A stretch of DNA of 64,000 nt from Enterocloster aldenensis (GCF_003434055.1 NZ_QVEX01000006.1:186001-250000); one strand, 5' to 3'; shown: positions 24,508 to 35,414, numbered from the stretch's first letter. The notes: a model not told the origin generated them from the letters alone. Program-made: numbers and translations.

Positions 24508-25336
24508 ACCGGAATACCCTGGTAATATGGATTGTCAGATACAGGATTTCCTCCCGCGTAATGACTGTCTTAGTGGATGTTTCCACATATCCGCTGATTT
24601 TCATGGCTGCCTCCAATTCATTGGGGTACTGGCGGCTAATCTGTTCATAGAGAAAGGAGTCCTTTTCCTCCAGCATACGTCCTTCTAAAAGCCTCTGGAC
24701 AAAAAACTGCAGATGGGTCACAAACCGTGAGAAATACAGGCTTTCCGTATCCAGCTCCTTTTTCATGTGGAACTGGACCACGGTCAGGATGTCCTTTACC
24801 ATTTTTACCGATGACATGGTGCGTTCCATGGTCATGCCCTCTGTCTGGGCATTGACAAGATGGAAGGCAATGTTGCCGGCTTCTTCTTCCGGCAGTCTGA
24901 GCCCCAGACGCTGGTTCAGATAATCCACGGCATCTTTTCCAGCCCTGTATTCCCTGGGATAGAATTTCTTCACTTCCCAGAGAAGGCGGTTCTGGAGCAC
25001 GATGCCTTTCTGAGAGCGTTCCATGGCATAGATAAGGTGGTCAAGAAGGGTAAAGAACGCCTGGCTGTCCAGGGCACAGGAAAGGCTGCTGCCCGCAGCG
25101 TCCACTGCCTCCTGTATGACCTCCAGGGTTTCCTGGGGAATCCCTTCTATCATCCGGCTGTAATCCTTAAGGATTCCTCCCTGGCCGGATACAAAACGGC
25201 GCTCCACGTCCTTTTCTTCCAAACAGCCTCCAACCTGGGTCTTGAAACGCAGGCCCCGTCCCATGATGATTTCTTCCTGGCCTTTTGCATTTTTAACCAA
25301 TATGAAATTATTATTCAGTATTTTCAGTACCTTCAC
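24506..25336 (-). CDS. licT: BglG/LicT-family transcriptional antiterminator
   Basis: 276 residues, the usual LicT length. The N-terminal CAT RNA-binding domain (1-55) begins VKVLKILNNNFILVKNAKGQEEIIMGRGLRF. Two PTS-regulation domains follow, with candidate phosphorylated histidines in LDHLIYAMERS, AFHLVNAQ, VTHLQFFVQRL and LTIHITRVF. It binds a RAT element in nascent mRNA and prevents terminator formation when beta-glucosides are being imported. The start is a GTG at 25334-25336 with GGAGGGATT upstream; earlier in-frame codons encode non-family sequence. It is the third gene of the bglF-bglA-licT operon, whose leader carries the matching RAT/terminator. Confidence 0.93.
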   Translation of the reverse strand: MKVLKILNNNFILVKNAKGQEEIIMGRGLRFKTQVGGCLEEKDVERRFVSGQGGILKDYSRMIEGIPQETLEVIQEAVDAAGSSLSCALDSQAFFTLLDHLIYAMERSQKGIVLQNRLLWEVKKFYPREYRAGKDAVDYLNQRLGLRLPEEEAGNIAFHLVNAQTEGMTMERTMSSVKMVKDILTVVQFHMKKELDTESLYFSRFVTHLQFFVQRLLEGRMLEEKDSFLYEQISRQYPNELEAAMKISGYVETSTKTVITREEILYLTIHITRVFR

Positions 25337-25376
25337 AATCCCTCCCCCTTTGCAGATATGATTGTAACGGATATTT

Positions 25377-26792
<1,416 letters not shown>

Positions 26793-26842
26793 CTAATCTC
26801 CTGCTTCCTTTCCTGCATCTATATTTATTGGCATGACATTTC

Positions 26843-28759
26843 TCAGCAAAGCTTCATCAGTTCCATCCCTGCCTCCACATCCCTGGGCTGTGTGGTAAGC
26901 ACCTCAGACAGGCCTCCATTGTTCACCACCAGCACGGGCGTAACCAGATCGTATCCCAAATCCAGGATCGCCTGCCGTTCAATCTCCACCAGGGGAGTCC
27001 CAGGCTCCACCAGGTCATCCACACCTGCAAGGGCGGTAAAATGCTTTCCCTGGAGATTCACTGTATCAATACCGATATGGATCAGCACTTCCACACCGTT
27101 TTCACATGTGATGCCAATGGCGTGCTTTGTCTCAAAAAAAGCGGTTATACGTCCTTTTACCGGTGATACGATTGTATTTCCTGTTGGTATGACCGCCATC
27201 CCCTTTCCAAGGACACCGCTGGAGAATACGGCGTCCCTGACTTCTGAAAGGGGAACCGCATGGCCGCTTACAGGGGATTGGATGGAAAACGTCTGCTGAC
27301 CGGCTCCTGTTTTTTCAGATGAACGTTCCTCAGCACCGCGTTTCACTTCCTCATATGTCCTCCCCTTATGTTTCACTTCCTTACATTTTCCTTCAGGCTC
27401 CTCAAATCCCATCACCCATGCTGCTGCAAAGGCTGCCGCAAAAGCAATGACGCAGGTAATGACTGCATGGACAATATTCATGGGATTCTCTCCAATGAAG
27501 GCGGGAAGCGCTGCCAGTCCAGGGGATACGAAAGCATACCGCACCAGTCCGGACAGACCTGCATAGATTCCAGCAATGCCTCCGCCAATCATGGATGCAA
27601 TCAAGGGACGTTTCAGCTTCAACGTAACACCGTACAGGGATGGCTCCGTAATACCCAGGACCGCGGTGATGCCCGTGGAGGTTGCCAGCTGTTTCAATTC
27701 CTGGTTCTTTGTCTTTAAGGCAACTGCCAGGGTTGCCCCACCCTGGGCCACATTGGAGGCCAGCATGCCCGGTCCGTTAATCATCTCAGAACCTGTCTTG
27801 GTTAGCTGCATGGTGGCAATGGGTGTCATGGCCCAGGCCGTGCCGGATACCACCAGCACGGGCTGCAGCGCACCCATAAGTGCGGGAATCAGCCAGCTGG
27901 CCTTTCCGTTAATGAACTCAGCTCCGGCCGCAATGACATCATTCAGGAATACACCGATGGGTCCTACGGCCAGGAACGCAATCGGCGCTGTCACAAATAA
28001 TGTGATTAACGGTTTGGTGAAAAACTTTATCATAGAAGGGGAAACCTTTTCCGCGAACCGCTCCACATGGGACATGATCCAAACCGTCAAGATGATGGGA
28101 AGCACGCTGTAGGAGTAGTCCGAAAGAATGACCGGTATACCGAAAAACGTAATCGGCGCCCCGGCTGACAGCATGCCGCTCCAGGTGGGATGCAGCAGGG
28201 TACAGGCCAGCGTCATGGCCAGGATGGGGCTGCACTCAAACTTAATTGCAGCGCCGTAAGCCAGAAGCACAGGCATAAAGTAAAATGCGCCGTCTGAAAT
28301 CATATTCAGCATCTGGTAGGTGCTTCCGTCCGTGTTCACCAGGTTCAGGAGGGTGAGCACTGCCAGGACCGCCTTAATCATACCTCCGCCCACCAGTGCA
28401 GGTATCACTGGTGTGAAGGTAGTGGATATGATGCTGATAATCCTGGTGAGCCATTTTTCTTTTTCTCCGGATCCGCCTTTATGGGAACCGTCCGGATTGG
28501 AACGTCCCTGCCCTTCCCCGGTTATTTCCCTGATGGCCCTGAATGCGGTCTGGACCTCATTTCCGATGACTACCTGAAACTGTCCTCCCTTGTCAACAAC
28601 GCTGATGACCCCGGGTATTTCCTCCACCCGGTCCCGGTCCACCTTTCCTTTGTCCCTGAACTCAAATCTAAGCCTGGTTGCGCAATGGGTCAGCATTGCC
28701 ACATTATCTTTTCCGCCAACAGCTTCCAGGACCTCCAGCCCTGTTTTCCTGTAATCCAT
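26843..28759 (-). CDS. bglF: PTS beta-glucoside transporter EIIBCA
   Basis: 638 residues in the order EIIB-EIIC-EIIA. EIIB (1-90) has the phosphorylated Cys26 in LTHCATRLRF. EIIC (about 105-460) has about ten membrane segments with ITEPSLYGVTLKLKRP. EIIA (about 495-625) has the active His in EVLIHIGIDTVNLQGKHF. It imports and phosphorylates beta-glucosides and, in this family, also phosphorylates and inactivates the LicT-type antiterminator. The start at 28759 (MDYRKTGLEVLEAVGG) follows GAGGAGAG; the open frame reaches further upstream, but only through leader RNA containing the RAT element. Confidence 0.95.
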   Translation of the reverse strand: MDYRKTGLEVLEAVGGKDNVAMLTHCATRLRFEFRDKGKVDRDRVEEIPGVISVVDKGGQFQVVIGNEVQTAFRAIREITGEGQGRSNPDGSHKGGSGEKEKWLTRIISIISTTFTPVIPALVGGGMIKAVLAVLTLLNLVNTDGSTYQMLNMISDGAFYFMPVLLAYGAAIKFECSPILAMTLACTLLHPTWSGMLSAGAPITFFGIPVILSDYSYSVLPIILTVWIMSHVERFAEKVSPSMIKFFTKPLITLFVTAPIAFLAVGPIGVFLNDVIAAGAEFINGKASWLIPALMGALQPVLVVSGTAWAMTPIATMQLTKTGSEMINGPGMLASNVAQGGATLAVALKTKNQELKQLATSTGITAVLGITEPSLYGVTLKLKRPLIASMIGGGIAGIYAGLSGLVRYAFVSPGLAALPAFIGENPMNIVHAVITCVIAFAAAFAAAWVMGFEEPEGKCKEVKHKGRTYEEVKRGAEERSSEKTGAGQQTFSIQSPVSGHAVPLSEVRDAVFSSGVLGKGMAVIPTGNTIVSPVKGRITAFFETKHAIGITCENGVEVLIHIGIDTVNLQGKHFTALAGVDDLVEPGTPLVEIERQAILDLGYDLVTPVLVVNNGGLSEVLTTQPRDVEAGMELMKLC

Positions 28760-28807
28760 ACCAATCTCTCCTCTCGTGGTACTCCAATTAATCCATAGAA
28801 AGTGCAC

Positions 28808-28881
28808 AAAAAAAGACCAAACATAACAGACACGATATGTGTCCATATGATTTGGTCTTGCCTGCATTACCAGTAACAGCC
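28808..28881 (-). promoter_or_regulatory. LicT-type RAT antiterminator overlapping an intrinsic terminator
   Basis: On the minus strand, 28881-28854 reads as a ribonucleic antiterminator with GGCTGTTACTGG and GCAGGCAAGACC halves, close to the LicT/SacY RAT consensus. Its last bases AAGACC are also the left arm of a terminator, AAGACCAAA...TTTGGTCTT (28851-28859 with 28813-28821), followed by a T7 run. The two structures are mutually exclusive, so LicT binding permits bglF expression. A possible promoter, TTGCAA-17-TAAACT, lies upstream near 28930-28960. Confidence 0.92.
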
Positions 28882-29000
28882 TCATTCACTGTTATTCAAT
28901 TCATTGTCTTAAGACGTAAATAAGTTTAACAGACTGTCTTTGACATTGCAATATTAATTTCTGCCAAAATACACGGGGCATATTCGGTTAATATGCACAA

Positions 29001-29741
29001 TTATTTAACAACCTTCAATCCGCCTTTTCCCGGCTCAGCAGCGGGTTCAGCTGCTTCCTCTGTTTCCCTTACTTCTTTGATTACGATGTTCTCCTGATTT
29101 TTGTAGATGGAATCAGCGGGCACGCAGCCCCTTACGCTGGACAGCGGGTATACATTGGAATTCCTTCCGATGATGGTTCCCGGATTCAGCACGCTGTTGC
29201 AGCCAACCTCTACATGGTCGCCCAGGATTGCTCCGAATTTCTTAAAACCAGTGGTCACATCCCCGTCCTCGGCATGGACCTTAACTAAGGACTTGTCAGA
29301 CTTGACGTTGGAGGTAACTGCCCCAGCTCCCATATGCGCCTTATAGCCCATGATGGTGTCCCCGATATAGTTGAAATGCGGCACCTGTGCGCCGTCAAAG
29401 ATGATGGAGTTCTTAATCTCACAGGAATTGCCGATAACAGCGCCCTCGCCGATGATGACGCGGCCCCTTAAAAATGCACTCTGGCGTACCTCTGCCTTGG
29501 CGCAGATAATCATGGGCCCGCCCATGGCAATGGTGGGGGCAATTTTGGCCGACCTGTGGATCCAGATGTTCTTGCCTACCTTCTTATACTCGGTCTCCGG
29601 CAGGATTGGCCCTATTTCCTCGATGAATGCCCCGATATTGGGAAGCACTTCCCACGGATATACCTGTCCGTCAAACAGCTTCTCTGCAATTGTATGGCTT
29701 GTGTCCAAAAGTTCTTTGATTGTCATCTGTTCCAGTTTCAT
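29001..29741 (-). CDS. Left-handed beta-helix (hexapeptide-repeat) nucleotidyl/acyltransferase-like protein
   Basis: 246 residues. After a helical N-terminus (LLDTSHTIAEKLFDG), residues 60-205 are hexapeptide repeats such as IWIHRSAKIAPTIAMGGPMIICAKAEVRQSAFLRG and VIIGEGAVIGNSCEIKNSIIF, the fold of GlmU's acetyltransferase half. Similar proteins are often named UDP-N-acetylglucosamine pyrophosphorylase-related, but there is no pyrophosphorylase domain here. The C-terminus is an Ala/Glu/Pro-rich tail. Its start region overlaps the tail of topB within 3 bases (TAATTTATG), so they are translationally linked. Substrate unknown. Confidence 0.75.
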   Translation of the reverse strand: MKLEQMTIKELLDTSHTIAEKLFDGQVYPWEVLPNIGAFIEEIGPILPETEYKKVGKNIWIHRSAKIAPTIAMGGPMIICAKAEVRQSAFLRGRVIIGEGAVIGNSCEIKNSIIFDGAQVPHFNYIGDTIMGYKAHMGAGAVTSNVKSDKSLVKVHAEDGDVTTGFKKFGAILGDHVEVGCNSVLNPGTIIGRNSNVYPLSSVRGCVPADSIYKNQENIVIKEVRETEEAAEPAAEPGKGGLKVVK

Positions 29742-29744
29742 AAA

Positions 29745-31856
29745 TTAGTTCTCCTTTTTATTAGATTCCTGTCTTTTATAGTGTGCGGCAGCCGAATCAA
29801 AAAACCTGCGCATATCGTACTGGTTATTCATCCGGATTACATTCACTGTCCTGCCTGCCACAAAACGCTCCAGTTTCTCCATGTATTCATCGGAAGTAAT
29901 GGAGCCCTCTGACACATAGGTAAGTCCCTTTTCCCAGCTGGCTGTCAGATCCGGGTTCAGAAGCTGATGGATGGAATTCTCCACCACGTCAAATACCATC
30001 TCGCCTAACAGGGCCGGGGTAATGACCTGGGTTTTCTTGTTAAGGCTCAGATACTTGATGTTGAACAGCTTTTTCAGTATCTCTGCCCTGGTTGCACTGG
30101 TCCCGATACCGCTTCCCTTAATCTGGGCCCGCAGCTCCTCATCCTCTATGAGCTGGCCCGCATTCTCCATGGCCAGGATGATGGAACCGGAGGTATACCG
30201 TTTGGGCGGGGATGTCTCCCCTTCTTTTATATTTAAATCCACAAGAGTAAGTATATCATTTTTTTTCAGATCTGCAAGCATTTGCAGCAATACTGTCCTG
30301 TCAACTTTTGGAGACTGTGCCTCTGCCTCCCCGCTGTTTTCCTGGTTCCGGGCATCGTCCCCTGCCTTGGCGGCCTGGTCGGCGCCCTCCTCAAAGGTTT
30401 CCTCCACGCCATTCTTCCTGGCCAGGTTCACATCCGCCACCTTCAGGTATCCGGGTTCGGCCAGCACCTTAAAGCTGGCAAAGAAATGTTCCTTCATCCG
30501 CTCCAGCTCCAGGCTGTATTTCTGGTAGATGGCCGCCGGATAAAAGATGCTTAGGAACCTCCTGCATATGACCTGGTACACTTTTTCCGAAAGGGGCGGC
30601 AGGTTTTTTGCCGACCCGGCCCCCTGTCCCGTGGGCACGATGGCGTAGTGGTCCGTAATCTGTTTGTCATTCACATACCTGGTTTTGGCGATTCCCTTAA
30701 AGGAACCGCTGTCCAGGATTTCCTGGGCAAACTCCGCCATGGGGCCATAATTCTTAAGTCCGCCGATATTCTTATATATCTCCTTGGATACAGCGGTGGA
30801 CAGCACCCTGGCATCGGTCCTGGGATAGGTGACCATCTTCTTCTCGTAAAGCTCCTGGACTACCTTAAGGGTTTCATCCGGGCTGATTTTAAACATTTTG
30901 GAACAGTCGTTCTGCAGTTCAGCCAGGTTGTAGAGAAGGGGAGGATTCTTTGTCTCCTTCTTCTTTTCCTTGGTAACCACCACTGCTTCCATGGGCGGCT
31001 CTTCCCTTAACATGGCAATCAGTTCTTCCGCGTGTTCCCTGTCCTTAAAACCGTTTTCCTTATACAGATGGGGGGTGCCGAAATACCTGGAGCCTTCCGC
31101 TGCCTTCCATTCCGCGTCAAAGGGGACAGGAGCCCCATCCTTTCCCGGCGATTCAAAGTTTCCGATAACCCTGTAAAAAGGTGTCTTTATGAAATTGCGG
31201 ATTTCCCGCTCCCTGCGCACCACCATGCCTAACACGCAGGTCATGACACGGCCCACGGAAAGGACCGTGAACCTGGTTCCCAGGTAATTGGAAAGGGCCG
31301 GCCCGTATTTGAGCGTAAGGGCCCTGGAAAAGTTGATTCCCATCAGGTAATCTTCCTTTGCCCTTAAGTAGGCTGAGGCTGACAGGTTATCGTATTCGGA
31401 TTCATCCTTTGCCTCCCTGATTCCCCTTAATATCTCTTCCTCTGTCTGGGAATCAATCCACACACGCTTCTGTTTCTTATCCTTCACATCTGCCAGCTGG
31501 GCAACCAGCCGGTATATATATTCCCCCTCCCGCCCCGAGTCCGTACATACATAGATTGTATCCACATCCGGACGGTTTAAGAGACCTTTGACAATTTCAA
31601 ACTGCTTTGCAACATTTCCAATGACCTCGTACTTGAATTCCTTGGGAAGGAACGGCAGGGTCTGAAAGCTCCAGCGCTTGTATTTCATGTCATAGGCTTC
31701 CGGATAACTCATGGTCACCAGATGGCCCACACACCATGTGACAACCGCTGTATCCGATTCAATATACCCATCCTGGCGCCTGCCCTTAATCTTAAGGGCT
31801 TCTGCGAACTGCTGGGCCACGCTGGGTTTTTCCGCTATGTATAATGACTTTGACAT
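29745..31856 (-). CDS. topB: DNA topoisomerase III (type IA)
   Basis: 703 residues. The Toprim domain starts SLYIAEKPSVAQQFAEAL and continues with VCTDSGREGEYIYRLVA. The catalytic Tyr is in KKMVTYPRTDARVLS, and the C-terminal IGTSATRAEILKKL matches the family. There are no C-terminal zinc fingers, typical of the TopB type rather than TopA. It relaxes and decatenates single-stranded regions. The gene is followed immediately by the beta-helix protein. The insertion QENSGEAEAQSPKVD (about residue 505) is a charged linker not expected in the core fold. Confidence 0.95.
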   Translation of the reverse strand: MSKSLYIAEKPSVAQQFAEALKIKGRRQDGYIESDTAVVTWCVGHLVTMSYPEAYDMKYKRWSFQTLPFLPKEFKYEVIGNVAKQFEIVKGLLNRPDVDTIYVCTDSGREGEYIYRLVAQLADVKDKKQKRVWIDSQTEEEILRGIREAKDESEYDNLSASAYLRAKEDYLMGINFSRALTLKYGPALSNYLGTRFTVLSVGRVMTCVLGMVVRREREIRNFIKTPFYRVIGNFESPGKDGAPVPFDAEWKAAEGSRYFGTPHLYKENGFKDREHAEELIAMLREEPPMEAVVVTKEKKKETKNPPLLYNLAELQNDCSKMFKISPDETLKVVQELYEKKMVTYPRTDARVLSTAVSKEIYKNIGGLKNYGPMAEFAQEILDSGSFKGIAKTRYVNDKQITDHYAIVPTGQGAGSAKNLPPLSEKVYQVICRRFLSIFYPAAIYQKYSLELERMKEHFFASFKVLAEPGYLKVADVNLARKNGVEETFEEGADQAAKAGDDARNQENSGEAEAQSPKVDRTVLLQMLADLKKNDILTLVDLNIKEGETSPPKRYTSGSIILAMENAGQLIEDEELRAQIKGSGIGTSATRAEILKKLFNIKYLSLNKKTQVITPALLGEMVFDVVENSIHQLLNPDLTASWEKGLTYVSEGSITSDEYMEKLERFVAGRTVNVIRMNNQYDMRRFFDSAAAHYKRQESNKKEN

Positions 31857-32016
31857 CCAATCCCTCTTTTGCTTTCTCTGCTATACGCGGCGCATAAATG
31901 GGCAGGATTTCCAGTGCCCGCCGCAGCGCGTATTCGTATAGTATACCATTAAATCCGGTCCGTGGCAATGATGGGAAATATTAATTCATACTTTGGTTAC
32001 ATATTTGTAATAAATG

Positions 32017-32048
32017 AAGGGGCGCTGGATCATCCGTCAGCGCCCCTT
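32017..32048 (-). terminator. Terminator of the asd-galM pair
   Basis: A perfect 11-bp stem AAGGGGCGCTG/CAGCGCCCCTT (32017-32027 with 32038-32048) and a 10-base loop. The minus strand then reads CATTTATTAC. It lies 9 bases beyond the galM stop. Confidence 0.75.
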
Positions 32049-32056
32049 CCATTGTC

Positions 32057-33115
32057 TTATACAGTCAGGAATTTATAAATCGTGGTGGTTTTATATTCCT
32101 GTCCCGCCTTTAAGATGGGGGACGGGAAGTCTGGCTTATGCACGGCGTCCGGATAGTACTGTGTCTCAAAACAGAACGCATGGCGGTAATCATAATGGGC
32201 GCCGCCCTTTCCCGGCAGCTCATCCGTCAGGAAATTGGCAGTGTAGAACTGGATGCCCGGAAGGTCCGTATAACACTCCATCACGCGTCCGCTGGCAGGG
32301 TCCATGGCCTTTGCAGCCAGGGCCAGTTCACCTTTAGGATGGTCCAGCACCCAGTTGTGGTCATAACCTTTGCCGAACACCAGGGCCTCAAAATCCTGGT
32401 CAATATCCCGGCCAATGGGTTTCATTTCCGTAAAATCCATTGGGGTGCCGGCTACCGGGGCAATCTCCCCCGTGGGAATGGATACCTGGTCCGCGGGCGT
32501 ATAATGGCCGGCATTCAGCCATACCTGCTGGTCCAGCACATTCCCGCTGTCATGGCCCGCCAAATTAAAATAGCTGTGGTTGGTAAAGTTGGCCACGGTG
32601 TCTGCGTCACACACCATGTGATAATCCAGTACAAGGCTGTCCTCATCCGTCAGGGTATAACTCACCGTAATCTTTGCGTTGCCTGGATATCCCTGGTCCC
32701 CGTCCGGGCTTTCCAGATAAAAGTCCAGCCTGCTGCCTTTATCTGTCTCAGAAGCACTGCACTCCCATACCCTGTCATGATACAGGTCAGGGCCGCTGTG
32801 AAGGTTGTTGGGGCCGTCGTTGGCAGCAAGGGGATAATCCTTACCGCCGATGGTAAGGACCGCGCCTTTGATGCGGTTGGCGTTGCGCCCTACCGGCGCG
32901 CCGAAATGGGGCGGGTTCTTCCGGTAGCTGTCCAGATCATCATATCCCAGTACCACATCCCCCGGTATGCCGTCCTTGTCAGGCACCACCATGGAAACCC
33001 ACACGCCCCCAAGGGTAATGAAGGAAGCAGATACCTTGTTCTTATTAATCAGGGTATACCTGTAAACCTCGGTGCCGTCCGGCATTGTCCCGAATGATTC
33101 CTTTGCGATTGCCAT
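32057..33115 (-). CDS. galM: Aldose 1-epimerase
   Basis: 352 residues. Family blocks are VLGYDDLDSYRKNPPHFGAPVGRNANRI (substrate-binding NxxxxR), NNLHSGPDLYHDRVW, VANFTNHSYFNLAG with the catalytic His, and the C-terminal CFETQYYPDAVHKPDFPSPIL with the catalytic Glu. It interconverts alpha and beta anomers of galactose or glucose. GGAGGAACAT precedes the ATG at 33115. It follows asd by 23 bases in the same direction; the two have no metabolic link, so this is probably simple co-transcription. Confidence 0.95.
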   Translation of the reverse strand: MAIAKESFGTMPDGTEVYRYTLINKNKVSASFITLGGVWVSMVVPDKDGIPGDVVLGYDDLDSYRKNPPHFGAPVGRNANRIKGAVLTIGGKDYPLAANDGPNNLHSGPDLYHDRVWECSASETDKGSRLDFYLESPDGDQGYPGNAKITVSYTLTDEDSLVLDYHMVCDADTVANFTNHSYFNLAGHDSGNVLDQQVWLNAGHYTPADQVSIPTGEIAPVAGTPMDFTEMKPIGRDIDQDFEALVFGKGYDHNWVLDHPKGELALAAKAMDPASGRVMECYTDLPGIQFYTANFLTDELPGKGGAHYDYRHAFCFETQYYPDAVHKPDFPSPILKAGQEYKTTTIYKFLTV

Positions 33116-33138
33116 ATGTTCCTCCTTGTCCCGGTATA

Positions 33139-34224
33139 TTATTTTGCCTGTATATAACCCTTTGCAGTCAGCAGTTCCGCACAGAGGACAGCGCCTCCGG
33201 CCGCCCCGCGGACCGTGTTATGGGACAGGCCCACGAACTTGTAATCATAGACCTTGTCTTCCCTTAAACGGCCAATGGAAATACCCATTCCATTCTCAAA
33301 ATCCACATCCGCCGTTACCTGGGGGCGGTTATCTTCCTCCAGATATTGGATGAACTGCTTTGGCGCGCTGGGAAGCGCAAGTTCCTGGGGAAGCCCCTTA
33401 AAGGCCACCAGCTTCTCAATCAGCTGCTCCTTTGTCACTTTCTTCCTGAACTTGACAAATGCGGCTGCCGTATGTCCGTTCAGCACAGGCACGCGGATGC
33501 ACTGGCAGGTGATGACAGGGCTTTCAGCCTTTACAATCACGCCATCCTCCACCCTGCCCCACAGACGCAGCGGTTCCTGTTCGCTCTTCTCTTCCTCACC
33601 GCCAATGTAGGGAATGATATTGCCCTCCATCTCAGGCCATTCCTTAAAGGTCTTGCCCGCGCCGGAGATTGCCTGATATGTAGTTGCAACCACTTCATAT
33701 GGCTCAAATTCCTTCCAGGCGGTCAGGGCCGGGGCATAACTCTGGATGGAGCAGTTGGGCTTAACAGCAATGAAACCGCGGTCCGTGCCCAGGCGTTTTC
33801 TCTGGAAGGGGATGACATCAAAGTGCTCCGGGTTAATCTCCGGCACTACCATAGGAACATCCGGGGTCCAGCGGTGGGCGCTGTTATTGGAGACAACCGG
33901 GGTTTCGGTCTTTGCATAAGCCTCCTCAATGGCCTTGATTTCATCTTTGGTCATATCAACCGCGCTGAACACAAAATCCACGCCTGCCGCAACCTTCTCC
34001 ACCTCGTTTACATTCATCACAACCAGCTGCTTCACAGCCTCCGGCATGGGGGTGGCCATCTTCCAGCGGTCTCCCACCGCCTCCTCATAGGTCCTGCCTG
34101 CGGAACGCGGGCTGGCAGCCACTGTCACCACCTCATACCATGGATGGTTTTCCAGCAGGGAAATGAACCTCTGTCCAACCATGCCCGTTGCTCCTAATAC
34201 GCCGACTCTTAATTTCTTTTCCAT
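33139..34224 (-). CDS. asd: Aspartate-semialdehyde dehydrogenase
   Basis: 361 residues. The NADP-binding GVLGATGMVGQRFISLLENHPW is at the N-terminus. The catalytic Cys is in AVKPNCSIQSYAP, with CIRVPVLNGHTAA and the C-terminal GLSHNTVRGAAGGAVL. The sequence is of the archaeal/fungal-like subtype rather than the enteric one. It reduces aspartyl phosphate on the route to lysine, diaminopimelate, threonine and methionine. The start at 34224 is at the conserved MEKKLRVGV; an ATG nine codons earlier is possible. A TTGCAT-17-TAGGAT promoter lies about 100 bases upstream. No lysine riboswitch is seen. Confidence 0.94.
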   Translation of the reverse strand: MEKKLRVGVLGATGMVGQRFISLLENHPWYEVVTVAASPRSAGRTYEEAVGDRWKMATPMPEAVKQLVVMNVNEVEKVAAGVDFVFSAVDMTKDEIKAIEEAYAKTETPVVSNNSAHRWTPDVPMVVPEINPEHFDVIPFQRKRLGTDRGFIAVKPNCSIQSYAPALTAWKEFEPYEVVATTYQAISGAGKTFKEWPEMEGNIIPYIGGEEEKSEQEPLRLWGRVEDGVIVKAESPVITCQCIRVPVLNGHTAAAFVKFRKKVTKEQLIEKLVAFKGLPQELALPSAPKQFIQYLEEDNRPQVTADVDFENGMGISIGRLREDKVYDYKFVGLSHNTVRGAAGGAVLCAELLTAKGYIQAK

Positions 34225-34453
34225 AGTCCCTTCATTCTCCTCATTGTCCATTTTTCATCCGCCAGTGGAGGAACCCTTCCTTAATTTGTGGGGGAATTAT
34301 TCCTGTATCGGGGAATCTTTCCCTATCCTATACCAAATCCAGTAAAAATGCAACAGGAAATTCGCCTTTTGCGCACATTTGTTTTTGTATTGCGGACAAA
34401 CATGGCTTTTTGTCTGTCACATTCCCTAAAAATCCATACGATTGTTTTTAACC

Positions 34454-34482
34454 TTGAAACTTCCTGCTAAGTACTCTATAAT
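34454..34482 (+). promoter_or_regulatory. Promoter of the CheW/CZB gene
   Basis: TTGAAA (34454-34459), 17 bases, TATAAT (34477-34482), 51 bases before the start codon. Confidence 0.7.
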
Positions 34483-34533
34483 GAAGTTAAATATGCGTTA
34501 AGATAAAACATATCATGTAAGAAAGGCGTTATA

Positions 34534-35361
34534 ATGAACAAAGAAACAAAATACCCTTATGTCCTGTTTCATATTAACGGCTCCCTCTATTGCCTGAACA
34601 GTCAGTATCTCTCGAAAATCCGCCCTATGCCGGATTATGAAAAAATCCCAAAGGCGCCAGCCAGTATAATGGGGATGTTCCGGCAGGATGACCGTATTGT
34701 CACCCTGATGGATTTACGCACCGAGTTAGGCTACCGGTCAATGTCCAGTGAATGTATGGAATTTGAGGAAATGATTGATGCAAGGAAGCAGGATCATCTC
34801 AACTGGCTTTCGGAACTTGAACGGTGCATTCAAAAGGACGAACCCTTCCTTCTGGCAAAGGATCCACATCAGTGTGCCTTTGGACGCTGGTATTACAATT
34901 TCCACACAGACAATCAGGCCGTGGCATTCCATCTGCGCAAAATAGAAGAGCCCCATAGGAAGCTTCACGAGGCAGCCATTGAAGTGGAAACATGTGCAAA
35001 GAACCATGCCCAATGCCATCGTGAAACATGTTTAAAAACCATCCTTAAAAATATAAAAGAAGAAACCGCGCCCGCAATCCTCAAGCTTATGGATGAGACA
35101 AAGGATTATTTCCGCACCTCCATTTATAAGGAAATGGTGCTTGTGCTGGACCGCATCAACTGCGGGATTGCCGTGGATGAGATTGCGGGGATTGAGGATC
35201 TGGATGAGCTTGGATGGGACGGGCAGGATTACATGCGCGGCCAGTGTCCTTACATACGTAATGTTTTACAAAGCGCCAAATATAAAGGACTTATATTTGA
35301 GCTGGACGTTGACTATATTGCCGGGCAGATGGGTGCGGTACAAGCCGCCCTTACAAGTTAA
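34534..35361 (+). CDS. CheW-type protein with an inserted chemoreceptor zinc-binding (CZB) domain
   Basis: 275 residues. Residues 8-68 are the first half of a CheW domain (YVLFHINGSLYCLNSQYLSKIR...PASIMGMFRQDDRIVTLMDLRTELG). Residues ~80-190 carry a CZB pattern: His88 and Trp91 (DHLNWL), Cys114 in CAFGRWYY, and His141/His145 (EEPHRKLHEAA). Residues 198-263 then supply the second CheW half (MVLVLDRINCGIAVDEIAGI...FELDVDYI). CheW domains couple receptors to the kinase CheA; CZB domains bind zinc tightly and respond to redox or zinc levels. The gene stands alone, far from any visible chemotaxis operon. GAAAGGCG precedes the ATG. Confidence 0.8.
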   Translation: MNKETKYPYVLFHINGSLYCLNSQYLSKIRPMPDYEKIPKAPASIMGMFRQDDRIVTLMDLRTELGYRSMSSECMEFEEMIDARKQDHLNWLSELERCIQKDEPFLLAKDPHQCAFGRWYYNFHTDNQAVAFHLRKIEEPHRKLHEAAIEVETCAKNHAQCHRETCLKTILKNIKEETAPAILKLMDETKDYFRTSIYKEMVLVLDRINCGIAVDEIAGIEDLDELGWDGQDYMRGQCPYIRNVLQSAKYKGLIFELDVDYIAGQMGAVQAALTS

Positions 35362-35414
35362 AACACGGACGGATGCACTGCATCCAATACCGGCTATGGG
35401 AGCAGGACGTGCGC

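Noticed and set aside
32138..33097. Plus-strand ORF of 319 codons
   Set aside because: Antisense shadow of galM, whose motifs and ribosome site are clear.
33139..34533. Lysine riboswitch upstream of asd
   Set aside because: The 280-base intergenic region shows promoters for both strands but no multi-helix aptamer pattern.
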